64,000 bases of DNA from Austwickia sp. TVS 96-490-7B (GTDB taxonomy: Bacteria > Actinomycetota > Actinomycetes > Actinomycetales > Dermatophilaceae): contig NZ_JAHPZL010000007.1 of assembly GCF_019331795.1 (NCBI RefSeq), forward strand, positions 90,597-154,596, given 5' to 3'. The translations under genes and the position numbers were made by a program. The notes beneath the pieces are model-generated. The model was not told the DNA's origin. It did no database searches and saw only the letters and a program-made list of their open reading frames with translations. This document shows positions 45,448 through 53,398 of this stretch, piece by piece (positions within the stretch are counted from its first letter, which is position 1; every line of letters starts with the position of its first letter).

Positions 45448-46386
45448 ATGAGCAGCGCCCTTCCGAGTTCGGTGACCGTGCGGGTCCCCGCCAAGATCAA
45501 CCTAGAACTCGTGGTGGGGCCGTTGCGCCCGGATGGGTATCACGACCTGTCGACGGTGTTTCATGCAGTGAGTGTCTTCGACGAGGTGACGGTGACTCCT
45601 GCTCCCGCATGGTCGGTGCAGGTCAGCGGGCCGTACGCCGATCTGGTGCCGGTGGGCGATGACAATCTGGTGGTGCGGGCAGGCCGGTTGCTGGCCGAGC
45701 GGTGCGGCGCGGCGGAGGCGGGGCCCGCGCTCGTGCATATCGCCAAGGAGATCCCGGTGGCGGGGGGGATGGCTGGCGGATCGGCGGACGCGGCGGCGAC
45801 GTTGGTGGCTTTGGACCACCTGTGGGGTGTGGGTGGGCGGCGTGATCTGTGGGATGAGTGCGCCGCAGAGTTAGGCAGTGACGTGAATTTCGCGTTGGTG
45901 GGGGGGACGGCGATCGGGTCGGGACGGGGTGAGCAGATCGCTCCGGTGTTGGGGCGGGGTCGCTACCACTGGGTGCTGGTGCCCAGTGCACAGGGTTTGT
46001 CGACGCCGACGGTCTTCGCGGAATTGGACCGGATGCGGGGTGCGGAGGCCACCACGGTGGCGCAGCCGCGGCCGGGGGAGTCGATGATGCAGGCGCTGCG
46101 TTCTGGTGAGGTGGAGGCATTGGCGGCGGCGCTGCGTAATGACCTGCAAGAACCAGCGTGTGTGTTGCAGCCTCGGCTGCGTGAGGTGGTGGCGGCGGGG
46201 CAGGAGTTTGGTGCCCTGGGTGCGGTGGTGTCAGGGTCGGGTCCGACGGTGGCTTTCCTGGTGGACGGCCCGGAAGGGGCCTTGGACCTGGCGGTGGCGT
46301 TGACGGCGTCTGGGGTTGCCGATGAGGTGGTCCGGGCGGTGGGTCCGGTGCATGGTGCGCATGTGGTGACATCGGCGACGCCCTGA
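45448..46386 (+). CDS. ispE: 4-diphosphocytidyl-2-C-methyl-D-erythritol kinase
   Basis: A 312-residue GHMP kinase of the non-mevalonate isoprenoid route. VPAKINLELVVGPLRPDGYHDLSTVF and IPVAGGMAGGSADAAATLVAL (ATP loop) are conserved, as is VSGSGPTVAFLV. TAGGGT (45436-45441) overlaps the rsmA stop and is 6 nt from the ATG, suggesting its own leaderless promoter. Confidence 0.95.
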   Translation: MSSALPSSVTVRVPAKINLELVVGPLRPDGYHDLSTVFHAVSVFDEVTVTPAPAWSVQVSGPYADLVPVGDDNLVVRAGRLLAERCGAAEAGPALVHIAKEIPVAGGMAGGSADAAATLVALDHLWGVGGRRDLWDECAAELGSDVNFALVGGTAIGSGRGEQIAPVLGRGRYHWVLVPSAQGLSTPTVFAELDRMRGAEATTVAQPRPGESMMQALRSGEVEALAAALRNDLQEPACVLQPRLREVVAAGQEFGALGAVVSGSGPTVAFLVDGPEGALDLAVALTASGVADEVVRAVGPVHGAHVVTSATP

Positions 46387-46458
46387 CGTGGTGTTTCAGT
46401 CCGGTGATGAGTCTCGGCCGCCCCGGTGGGTGCGGCCCCGTGTGGAAACGAAGGATGT

Positions 46459-48288
46459 ATGGCGAATCTGATCTCGGTGGAGAAAGCCGATCTGTCCCTG
46501 GGAACGACGCATCTGCTTGATGAGGTGTCCTTGGGTGTGGCTACCGGCGACCGGATCGGGGTGGTGGGTCGCAATGGGGGCGGCAAGTCCACGTTGTTGC
46601 GGGTGCTCAGCGGAGACCGGGAGATCGATTCTGGGCGGGTGGCACGGACGACGGGTCTGACCATGGGGGTGTTGCAGCAGAGCGACGCCCTCGATCCGTC
46701 CTGGACAGTACGCCGCGCGGTGCTGGGTGAGCAGGCCGAGCATGAGTGGGCCGCTGATCCGAGGGTGCGCACGATTTTGGATGGGCTGCTCGGCGGGATC
46801 GACGCAGCTGGCGTGGGTGGGTTGGATTCAGTGATCGGGCCCATGTCTGGTGGGGAGCGACGCCGGATCGCGTTGGCGGCTTTGCTGGTCGCTGACCCGG
46901 ATGTGTTGCTGCTCGACGAGCCGACCAACCATTTGGATGTCGAAGGGGTGGCGTGGTTGGCGTCGTACCTCTCGCAGGTGCGTTCCCGTGGTGACGCGGC
47001 GCTGGTGGTGGTCACGCACGACCGGTGGTTCTTGGATGCGGTGGCGACATCCACCTGGGAGGTCGTTGACGGGCGAGTCGAGTCGTACGAAGGTGGTTAT
47101 GCGGCGTACGTGCTGGCTAAAGCGGAACGGGCGCGGATCGCGTCGGTGACTGCAGAACGGCGGGACAACCTGCTGCGTAAGGAACTGGCGTGGCTGCGCC
47201 GGGGTGCGCCAGCTCGGACGAGCAAACCGAAATTCCGTATCGAAGCGGCCAGCGCGCTCATCGACGACGAGCCACCGCCCCGCGACGAGGTGTCGTTGGT
47301 GAGTTTCGCAACCCGGCGTCTCGGCAAGGACGTCATCGACCTGCTCGACGCGACAATCCGGTGGGGCGAACGGACTTTGCTGGATCGGGTGACGTGGCGA
47401 CTCGCGCCCGGCGACCGAGTCGGCATCGTTGGTGTCAACGGCGCCGGGAAATCCACTCTGCTGCGGGCGTTCCTCGGCGAGGTCGACCTGACCGCGGGGC
47501 GCCGTAAAGTCGGCAAGACCGTCGTGACGGCGTTCTTATCTCAGGAAGTCACCGAACTCGAGCGCCTCGCCGACACTAAAGTCATTGACGCCATCAGCGA
47601 GGTCCGCAGCTACATCGCCCTCGGCAAAGGCGAGATCAGTGCTAGCCAACTCGCGCAGCGGCTCGGGTTCACTGGGTTGCGCCAGCAATCTCTGGTGGGT
47701 GAACTCTCCGGTGGGGAACGTCGCCGCTTGCAGTTTCTCCGGCTGCTCATGACCGAACCCAACGTGTTGGTCCTCGACGAGCCGACCAACGATCTGGACA
47801 TTGAGACGCTCACCTCCATGGAAGACGTTTTAGACGGCTGGGCTGGCACGCTCCTAGTCGTCAGTCACGACCGTTACCTGCTGGAACGCATGTGTGACCG
47901 GCAGGTGGCGCTGCTCGGTGACGGCAAAGTCCGTGACCTGCCCGGTGGTGTCGAGCAGTATTTGGAGTTGCGGCATCAGATGGCGGCCAGCAGCACCGGC
48001 AGCGGGGGGGCCAGTGGCGGCGGCAGCGCTGGCAGGGCACCAGCAGCGTCGGGGGCAGCCCCGTCCACTCAGGCGCAGATTCGTGAAGCGCGGCGCGAAC
48101 TCAACCGGGTCGATCGGCAGCTGTCCAAACTGTCGCAGGCTGAGGAAAAACTGCACACTCAGATGGTGGCGCAGGCCGCTGACCACGCGGCCGTCTTGGA
48201 GCTCAACGAGAAGTTGCGAGCCATCGTCGAGGAACGTGAAGAGCTGGAACTGGCGTGGCTGGAAGCTGCGGAGATCGCCGAACCCTGA
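46459..48288 (+). CDS. ABC-F family ATPase (ribosome-associated type)
   Basis: A 609-residue soluble protein with two ABC domains: GRNGGGKSTLL / SGGERRRIALAALL / LLLDEPTNHLD and GVNGAGKSTLL / LSGGERRRLQFLRLL / LVLDEPTNDLD. No membrane segments. After a Gly/Ser/Ala-rich linker the C-terminus (QIREARRELNRVDRQLSKLSQAEEKLH...) is a coiled coil as in Uup-type proteins. ABC-F proteins act on the ribosome in translation or antibiotic protection. Gene order after ispE is typical for Actinomycetota. Confidence 0.95.
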   Translation: MANLISVEKADLSLGTTHLLDEVSLGVATGDRIGVVGRNGGGKSTLLRVLSGDREIDSGRVARTTGLTMGVLQQSDALDPSWTVRRAVLGEQAEHEWAADPRVRTILDGLLGGIDAAGVGGLDSVIGPMSGGERRRIALAALLVADPDVLLLDEPTNHLDVEGVAWLASYLSQVRSRGDAALVVVTHDRWFLDAVATSTWEVVDGRVESYEGGYAAYVLAKAERARIASVTAERRDNLLRKELAWLRRGAPARTSKPKFRIEAASALIDDEPPPRDEVSLVSFATRRLGKDVIDLLDATIRWGERTLLDRVTWRLAPGDRVGIVGVNGAGKSTLLRAFLGEVDLTAGRRKVGKTVVTAFLSQEVTELERLADTKVIDAISEVRSYIALGKGEISASQLAQRLGFTGLRQQSLVGELSGGERRRLQFLRLLMTEPNVLVLDEPTNDLDIETLTSMEDVLDGWAGTLLVVSHDRYLLERMCDRQVALLGDGKVRDLPGGVEQYLELRHQMAASSTGSGGASGGGSAGRAPAASGAAPSTQAQIREARRELNRVDRQLSKLSQAEEKLHTQMVAQAADHAAVLELNEKLRAIVEEREELELAWLEAAEIAEP

Positions 48289-48332
48289 TCGGTGACGCGT
48301 GGCCTGGCGGGGTCAGTGTTCGCACAGCCAGG

Positions 48333-48848
48333 TCAGTGCTCGAAAGCCGCCATGATTCGGGCGAGCATCGCTGCGAGCTGGCGACGCTCGTCCGGATCGA
48401 GGTCTTCCAGCAGGCCCCGTTCATGGTCAAGGAGCCCCGCCAGGGCATCCTCGGTGATGCGGCACCCTTGGGTGGTCAGCCGCACCCGCACGCCACGACG
48501 GTCGGCGGGGTCGGGGCGGCGGTCAACGAGGCCGCGCCGGGCCAGCCGGTCGATGCGGTTGGTCATGGTGCCGCTGGTGGACAGGGTCGCCTTCACCAGG
48601 TCGCCGGGGGAGAGCTCGTACGGCGCTCCAGAGCGTCGTAGCGCCGACATCACGTCGAACTCCCATACTTCTAAGCCGTGCTCGGCGAACGCGGTCCGAC
48701 GGGCGAGATCGAGGTGCCGTGCGAGCCGCGTGAGTCGGGATAAGACGTGGAGCGGTTCGACGTCAAGATCCGGTGCTTCACGGTGCCACGCCGCGACGAT
48801 CGTGTCGACCTCGTCGTTCCCGGTGCTGCTCGACCGCTGGTGACTCAT
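48333..48848 (-). CDS. MarR-family transcriptional regulator
   Basis: A 171-residue winged-helix repressor. The DNA-binding part is WEFDVMSALRRSGAPYELSPGDLVKATLSTSGTMTNRIDRLARRGLVDRRPDPADRRGVRVRLT split over the usual helix-turn-helix and wing. The ATG at 48848 is 6 nt after TAGGCT on the minus strand (plus 48855-48860), a leaderless arrangement. Ligand and targets are unknown; it converges on the ABC-F gene. Confidence 0.93.
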   Translation of the reverse strand: MSHQRSSSTGNDEVDTIVAAWHREAPDLDVEPLHVLSRLTRLARHLDLARRTAFAEHGLEVWEFDVMSALRRSGAPYELSPGDLVKATLSTSGTMTNRIDRLARRGLVDRRPDPADRRGVRVRLTTQGCRITEDALAGLLDHERGLLEDLDPDERRQLAAMLARIMAAFEH

Positions 48849-48924
48849 GTCGACAGCCTAACGAGCGGGTCTGTCGGCCCACCGCTCCGGAGGCCTCTCG
48901 AGGTGGAATATCTCGATATCAAGA

Positions 48925-49593
48925 TCAACTGGGGTGGGAACGCTGGTCCTCCCCAGGCCGACGCTCCCGCAATCGCGGGTTCGGTTCCACCCGGGACAGG
49001 CCATTCCACGCGAGGTTCACCACATGCGCGGCAACCTCCTCTTTCGGGCGGCGAGGTGAGTCCAACCACCACTGCCCACACAACGCGACCATGCCCACCA
49101 ACATCTGCGCATACATCGGCGCCGTCAACGGATCCAACCCCCGCTGGCGGAACTCCTCAACCAGCAGATACTCCACTTGCCGGGTGATGTCGCTGATCAA
49201 CGTGGCGAAACTTCCCGTGGACTGCCCCATCGGAGAATCCCGCACCAAGATCCGGAAGCCATCACTGGACGACTCGATATAGTCCAGCAGCGCCAACGCG
49301 GCCCGCTCCACCAAGGCATACGGGCTACCAGCGCTCGTCAGCGCTTTCGTGATCAACCCCAGCAGCACCTCCATCTCCCGGTCCACGACCACGGCATACA
49401 ACCCCTCCTTGCCACCGAAGTGCTCGTAGACCACCGGCTTGCTCACGCGAGCCTGCGCCGCGATCTCCTCCACCGTGGTCCCCTCGAAGCCCTTCTGAGC
49501 AAACAAAGTCCGCCCGATGCCCAAGAGTTGCTCACGTCGCTGCTTCCCGGTCATCCGTGCACGGGGCAAGGGCGTGCCTTTCGTCGTCGTCAC
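48925..49593 (-). CDS. TetR-family transcriptional regulator
   Basis: A 222-residue regulator; GIGRTLFAQKGFEGTTVEEIAAQ and ARVSKPVVYEHFGGKEGLYAVVV form the TetR helix-turn-helix. The remainder is helical, as expected for ligand binding. GTG at 49593 gives an 18-residue basic lead; the ATG 13 codons later is an alternative start. No obvious target is adjacent. Confidence 0.93.
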   Translation of the reverse strand: MTTTKGTPLPRARMTGKQRREQLLGIGRTLFAQKGFEGTTVEEIAAQARVSKPVVYEHFGGKEGLYAVVVDREMEVLLGLITKALTSAGSPYALVERAALALLDYIESSSDGFRILVRDSPMGQSTGSFATLISDITRQVEYLLVEEFRQRGLDPLTAPMYAQMLVGMVALCGQWWLDSPRRPKEEVAAHVVNLAWNGLSRVEPNPRLRERRPGEDQRSHPS

Positions 49594-49732
49594 TCAGCCA
49601 TTCTCTCCCGAGGACCGGAGTCGTTCGCGCACCTCCAGTTTCGGGACGGTGACGTTCGTGCAGCGGAACGTGGTCCAAGGCACTCTCGGACTCGACTAGG
49701 CTGTGGGGGTCGTCGCTACGGCGAAGACACCT

Positions 49733-49814
49733 TCCCCGGTTGGTCTGCTGGCAGGGCCCGCCTGACTTTGAATCAGGACTAGCGACGATGGTTCGATTCC
49801 ATCCCGGGGAACCA
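49733..49814 (+). tRNA. tRNA with anticodon UUG (Gln codon) and unusual body
   Basis: Acceptor TCCCCGG/CCGGGGA (an eighth T-A pair is possible), anticodon arm CCTGA-CTTTGAA-TCAGG, T arm GATGG-TTCGATT-CCATC, CCA encoded. The anticodon UUG would read CAA. Two features are odd: two bases between D stem and anticodon stem, and a 9-nt variable region (ACTAGCGAC) in place of 4-5. The D arm can extend towards 6 bp with a CTGG loop, reminiscent of selenocysteine or allo-tRNA shapes. It may be a normal lineage-specific tRNA-Gln, or a decoupled extra tRNA. An integrase tail lies just beyond its 3' end. Confidence 0.75.
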
Positions 49815-49883
49815 CTCACGTAGGTCAGCGTCTCGCGATGGCCTACGGTCTCGGCGTACCTGGGCGCCTTGCTAGCAGCAGCC

Positions 49884-50040
49884 TCACCGAGACAACTCCT
49901 CATCGCGCAGATCGGCGAACGACTGCGCCGCGTTCCACGTCTGATCCCGCAACACGTGGGCATACACGCGCAGGGTGATCTCCAGGTCCATATGCCCCAG
50001 TCGAGCCGCGACGACATGCACCGGGACGCCGACAGCAGCG
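49884..50040 (-). pseudogene. C-terminal remnant of a tyrosine integrase
   Basis: The minus strand reads VGVPVHVVAARLGHMDLEITLRVYAHV and ends FADLRDEELSR. LGH and the Tyr of RVYAHV are the last catalytic residues of tyrosine recombinases. Nothing recognisable remains upstream. Its 3' end is 70 nt from the tRNA 3' end, so this is the relic of an element that used the tRNA as attachment site. Confidence 0.75.
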
Positions 50041-50069
50041 CGGTCTGGTATCGCGTGGGCCTCGACCTC

Positions 50070-50144
50070 GCACTCAGCTCCTGTTTTTCACACTCAGCCC
50101 CCGGTCGATGACGGCGGGGAGTGGTAGGAACAGGAGCTGAGTGC
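50070..50144. repeat. 16-bp perfect inverted repeat with 43-nt spacer
   Basis: GCACTCAGCTCCTGTT (50070-50085) and AACAGGAGCTGAGTGC (50129-50144). Too widely spaced for an ordinary terminator. It could be a recombinase arm-site pair or the ends of a lost small element. Confidence 0.6.
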
Positions 50145-50159
50145 GGCATGCTCAGGCGG

Positions 50160-50203
50160 GCTGAGGTGGGCGGCAGGATAGCACCGACGTCGCCCGCCTC
50201 AGC
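50160..50203 (-). terminator. Hairpin after the ABC importer operon
   Basis: GCTGAGGTGGGCGGC and GTCGCCCGCCTCAGC pair over about 13 of 15 positions, just beyond the minus-strand stop at 50218. Confidence 0.55.
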
Positions 50204-50217
50204 TGACGGATCTCAGG

Positions 50218-51234
50218 TCAGTTGTGGTTCTTCGCGAGCCAGGCGCCAAATTTTTCTGCGCCATCGATGTTGCGGGGCCCGGAGATGCATTCGTTGTAGT
50301 CGATGACATAAAACTTGTCGTTTTTCACGGCGGCGACCTTAGCCAAGGCAGGGTTCGCTTTGAGTGCGGCGATCTTTTCCTCAGCGGGCTTGTCGCGGTA
50401 AGACATGATCATGATGACGTCCGGGTCAGCTTTGACCACGGATTCCCAGCTGGTTTTGGTCCACCGTTGGTTGAGGTCGGCGTAAATGTTGGTCCCACCG
50501 GCGGCGTCGATGATTTCTTGCACAGGCACCTGGTTGCCTGCGGTGGCGGGCTGGTCAGTGCCGGAGTCGTACAGGAAAACTTTCGGTTTGCTGGGCAGTT
50601 CGGATCCGGTTTTGCGGACCTTGTCCATGCGGTCCTTGAATTCGTTGACTTTGGCGGTGGCGCGGTCCTCGACGTGGAAGATCTTTCCCAAGCGTTCAAA
50701 ATCGGCGTAGAGCGCGGGGAGCGGTTTCATCGTCTCGGGGTGGCCGGGGTAGGCGAAGCACGATTCGGTGTGCATAAAACTGGCGATGCCTAGCCCGTCG
50801 AGGATCTTCGGGGTGATCCCGCGTTTTTCAGAGAAGCCGGAGTTCCATCCGGCGATGACCATGTCGGCTTTCTTGTCGACGACCAGTTCCTTGTTGAGCA
50901 GGTCGGAAGACAGCAACGGCACTTTCGCGTAGTCCGCGGCGTACGGCGAGGTGGCCGGGTCAGGGTTGGTGGGGGTCATCACGTAGCCGAGGACCCGATC
51001 AGTGAGGCCCAGGGCAAACATTTTGTCGGCGGAGCCACCTTCATAGGCGATGACTTTGCGCGGGTCACGGTAGGTGACGGTTTCGCCGCACCGTTGGACC
51101 TGGACTTCGGCGGCGGTGGAGCTGCTGCCGCCGGCATTGTCGGCGACGGTCGCGCCGCAGGAGGTGGTCATGGCCAGCCCAGCGATCAGCGCGAGGGCGG
51201 TGGCGGTACGGCGGGATGCCCGGGCTGTGCTCAT
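50218..51234 (-). CDS. Periplasmic-binding lipoprotein of a FecBCD-type ABC importer
   Basis: A 338-residue protein with a lipoprotein signal: basic N-terminus, hydrophobic TALALIAGLAMTTSC, then C as the lipid-anchored residue. The mature part (VIAYEGGSADKMFALGLTDRVLGY, DPDVIMIMSYRD) is a class III binding fold for siderophores, haem, cobalamin or similar. It is last in the operon and overlaps the ATPase gene. Some Micrococcales relatives are named F420-0 transporters; substrate cannot be told from sequence alone. Confidence 0.88.
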   Translation of the reverse strand: MSTARASRRTATALALIAGLAMTTSCGATVADNAGGSSSTAAEVQVQRCGETVTYRDPRKVIAYEGGSADKMFALGLTDRVLGYVMTPTNPDPATSPYAADYAKVPLLSSDLLNKELVVDKKADMVIAGWNSGFSEKRGITPKILDGLGIASFMHTESCFAYPGHPETMKPLPALYADFERLGKIFHVEDRATAKVNEFKDRMDKVRKTGSELPSKPKVFLYDSGTDQPATAGNQVPVQEIIDAAGGTNIYADLNQRWTKTSWESVVKADPDVIMIMSYRDKPAEEKIAALKANPALAKVAAVKNDKFYVIDYNECISGPRNIDGAEKFGAWLAKNHN

Positions 51235-52019
51235 CGGGTTCGCTCCAGGGGTTCGAGGGTGTGCAGGATTTGGGGTCGGCCGGTGACGGGGTGTTCGACG
51301 ATGAGGACGTCGACGTCGTAGACCTGTCGGATGATCGGTGTGGTGATGACCTCGGCCGGGGTGCCAGAGGCGACGATCCGGCCGTCGTGGAGGAGATAGA
51401 TGCGGTCGCACGCTGCCGCGGCGAGGTTGATGTCGTGCAAGACCGCCAGGACGGTGGTGGTCCCACCGCGCAGCAGCGACAGCAGTCGCAACTGGTGGGT
51501 GATGTCGAGGTGGTTGGTGGGTTCGTCGAGGACGAGCAGGGTGGGTTCTTGGACCAGGGCGCGGGCGATGAGGACGCGTTGACGTTCACCGCCGGACAGG
51601 CTGAGGATCCCGCGGTGGCGCAGATGGCTGACACCGAGACGGTCCATGGCGGTGTCAGCCAGGTCGAGTTCGCGGGTGGTGAGGCGGCGTCCGCGGTCTT
51701 GGTGGGGGCTGCGGCCGAGCCGGACGATCTCTTCGACGGTGAAGTCCAGGTCGGAGCTGCTGTCTTGGGCGAGTGCAGCGACCCGTCGGGCGCTATCGCG
51801 GAGCGATAACGAGGTCAGGTCGTCGCCGTCCAGCACGAGCGCTCCGGCGTGTGGGGTTAGTGACCGGTAGACGGTGCGGAGCAGGGTGGATTTGCCGCTG
51901 CCGTTCGGTCCGAGGAGTCCGACGATGTCGCCGGCGGGGACGTTCAGGGTGAGGTCGCGGACGATGTCGTGGCCGCCGAGGCGGACGGTCAGGTCGCGAA
52001 TGTCCAGCTGACCGGTCAT
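51231..52019 (-). CDS. ABC importer ATPase, FecE/BtuD-like
   Basis: A 262-residue ATPase: GLLGPNGSGKSTLLRTVY (Walker A), LSGGERQRVLIARALVQEP (signature), LLVLDEPTNHLDI (Walker B), AVLHDINLAAAACDRI (H-loop). It energises the permease encoded upstream and overlaps both neighbours by 4 nt, so the three are one translational unit. Confidence 0.95.
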   Translation of the reverse strand: MTGQLDIRDLTVRLGGHDIVRDLTLNVPAGDIVGLLGPNGSGKSTLLRTVYRSLTPHAGALVLDGDDLTSLSLRDSARRVAALAQDSSSDLDFTVEEIVRLGRSPHQDRGRRLTTRELDLADTAMDRLGVSHLRHRGILSLSGGERQRVLIARALVQEPTLLVLDEPTNHLDITHQLRLLSLLRGGTTTVLAVLHDINLAAAACDRIYLLHDGRIVASGTPAEVITTPIIRQVYDVDVLIVEHPVTGRPQILHTLEPLERTR

Positions 52020-53131
52020 CGGTGGCCTCCGAGGATGTGACCGCGCCGCCGGAGTAGCACGATAAAGACGGGGACGCCGATGAGGGCGGTGATGGCGCTG
52101 AGGGGGAGTTCGCGCGGGGCGACGAGGGTGCGGGCGATCAGGTCAACCCAGACCATCAGGATCGCACCGACGAGAGGAGCGACAGCTAGCACGCGAGCGT
52201 GGGTGGCGCCGACGAGCATCCGCACGATGTGGGGGACGACGAGTCCCACGAAGCCGATGCAGCCGCTGACGGCGGTGACTGCGCCGGTGGTCAGCGAGAG
52301 GACGACAAAGAGAGTACGGCGGGCCGCGGTGGCGTCGACGCCGAGGCTGGCGGCAGTTTCGTCGCCAAGGGAGAGGACGTCGAGGGTGGAGGCGTGGCGG
52401 CGGTAGACCACGAGGCCGAGGGCCACGAAGACGGTGACGACCGGCAGGAGCGCCCAGGCAGCAGCCCCGAAGGAGCCCATTGACCAGAACAGCACCGTGG
52501 AGGTGGATTCGGTGTCGGGGACGAGATAGATGAGCACGCTCATGATCGCTTGGAATCCGGCGGCGAGGACCACCCCGGTCAGGACGAGTCGCACCGGGGT
52601 CACGCCGCTGTCGCGTTGCCAGGATGCCGCCCAGACGAGGGCGCTGGCGCCGAGAGCACCGAGGAAGGCGCCGCCGGTGACGAAGAAGACGCCGAGGGTG
52701 GAGGCTAAAGCGCCCATTCCCAGGGAGCTCATGCCGACGGCGGCGAGGGTGACACTGACGGCTCCGACGGAGGCTCCGGAGCTGACGCCAAGCAGGAACG
52801 GGTCGGCGAGGACATTGCGGACCATGGCTTGGATGACGGCGCCGGTGGCGCTGAGTGCAGCACCGACGAGGGCGGCAAGAAGGACGCGGGGCGTGCGTAC
52901 CTGCCAAATGATTTGGTATGACGACACCTCGTCCCGGGCGATGGTGCCGCCGGTGATGGCCTGGGTCAGGTAGTGCACGGTCTGCGACAGGGATACGTCG
53001 GCGCCACCGCTGGCGATGGCGGTCACGATGGACACGCCCAGCAACACGGCCAATGCGAGACACAGCAGCGGGAGGCGGGCTGGGCGGTCGATCCAGCGGG
53101 GGGCGGGGGGAGCAAGAGCCTGGGCCGACAC
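52016..53131 (-). CDS. FecCD-family permease of the ABC importer
   Basis: About 371 residues with around ten membrane helices. RTPRVLLAALVGAALSATGAVIQAMVRNVLADPFLLGVSSGAS and CIGFVGLVVPHIVRMLVG are FecCD signatures. The GTG at 53131 is 7 nt after TACGAT (plus 53139-53144), a leaderless promoter; a longer frame from 53173 is less likely. First gene of permease-ATPase-binding protein. Confidence 0.92.
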   Translation of the reverse strand: MSAQALAPPAPRWIDRPARLPLLCLALAVLLGVSIVTAIASGGADVSLSQTVHYLTQAITGGTIARDEVSSYQIIWQVRTPRVLLAALVGAALSATGAVIQAMVRNVLADPFLLGVSSGASVGAVSVTLAAVGMSSLGMGALASTLGVFFVTGGAFLGALGASALVWAASWQRDSGVTPVRLVLTGVVLAAGFQAIMSVLIYLVPDTESTSTVLFWSMGSFGAAAWALLPVVTVFVALGLVVYRRHASTLDVLSLGDETAASLGVDATAARRTLFVVLSLTTGAVTAVSGCIGFVGLVVPHIVRMLVGATHARVLAVAPLVGAILMVWVDLIARTLVAPRELPLSAITALIGVPVFIVLLRRRGHILGGHR

Positions 53132-53398
53132 GTCGCCGATCGTACCTTCATCGAATATGAGAATCATGCGCAACAGGCGTCCAGTTCAGTGGGCTCGTTC
53201 CTGCACCCGACGTGCAGGTCCCCCACGGATGGACGCACACCGTCCCAGTTCGACGGGTGAGGCAGGTTCGGAGCCGCCCCGGCGGTACGATGACGAGCGG
53301 TGCTGGCGCTCCAGACCAGGTCCGGGCGTCTTCAGTCCGTTCCCGTTCAGATGGTCACGCCACGCTGCCCGTCTACCCCCGACCTCCGGAGCACGCCT

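Noticed and set aside
49532-50149. 205-codon minus-strand frame covering the tRNA and integrase tail
   Set aside because: It crosses a tRNA gene and reads the integrase fragment in the wrong frame.
53139-53173. Possible iron-regulator box (ATGATTCTCATATTC) before the importer
   Set aside because: Only a loose resemblance to Fur-type sites and no match to the actinobacterial DtxR/IdeR consensus; too weak to call.
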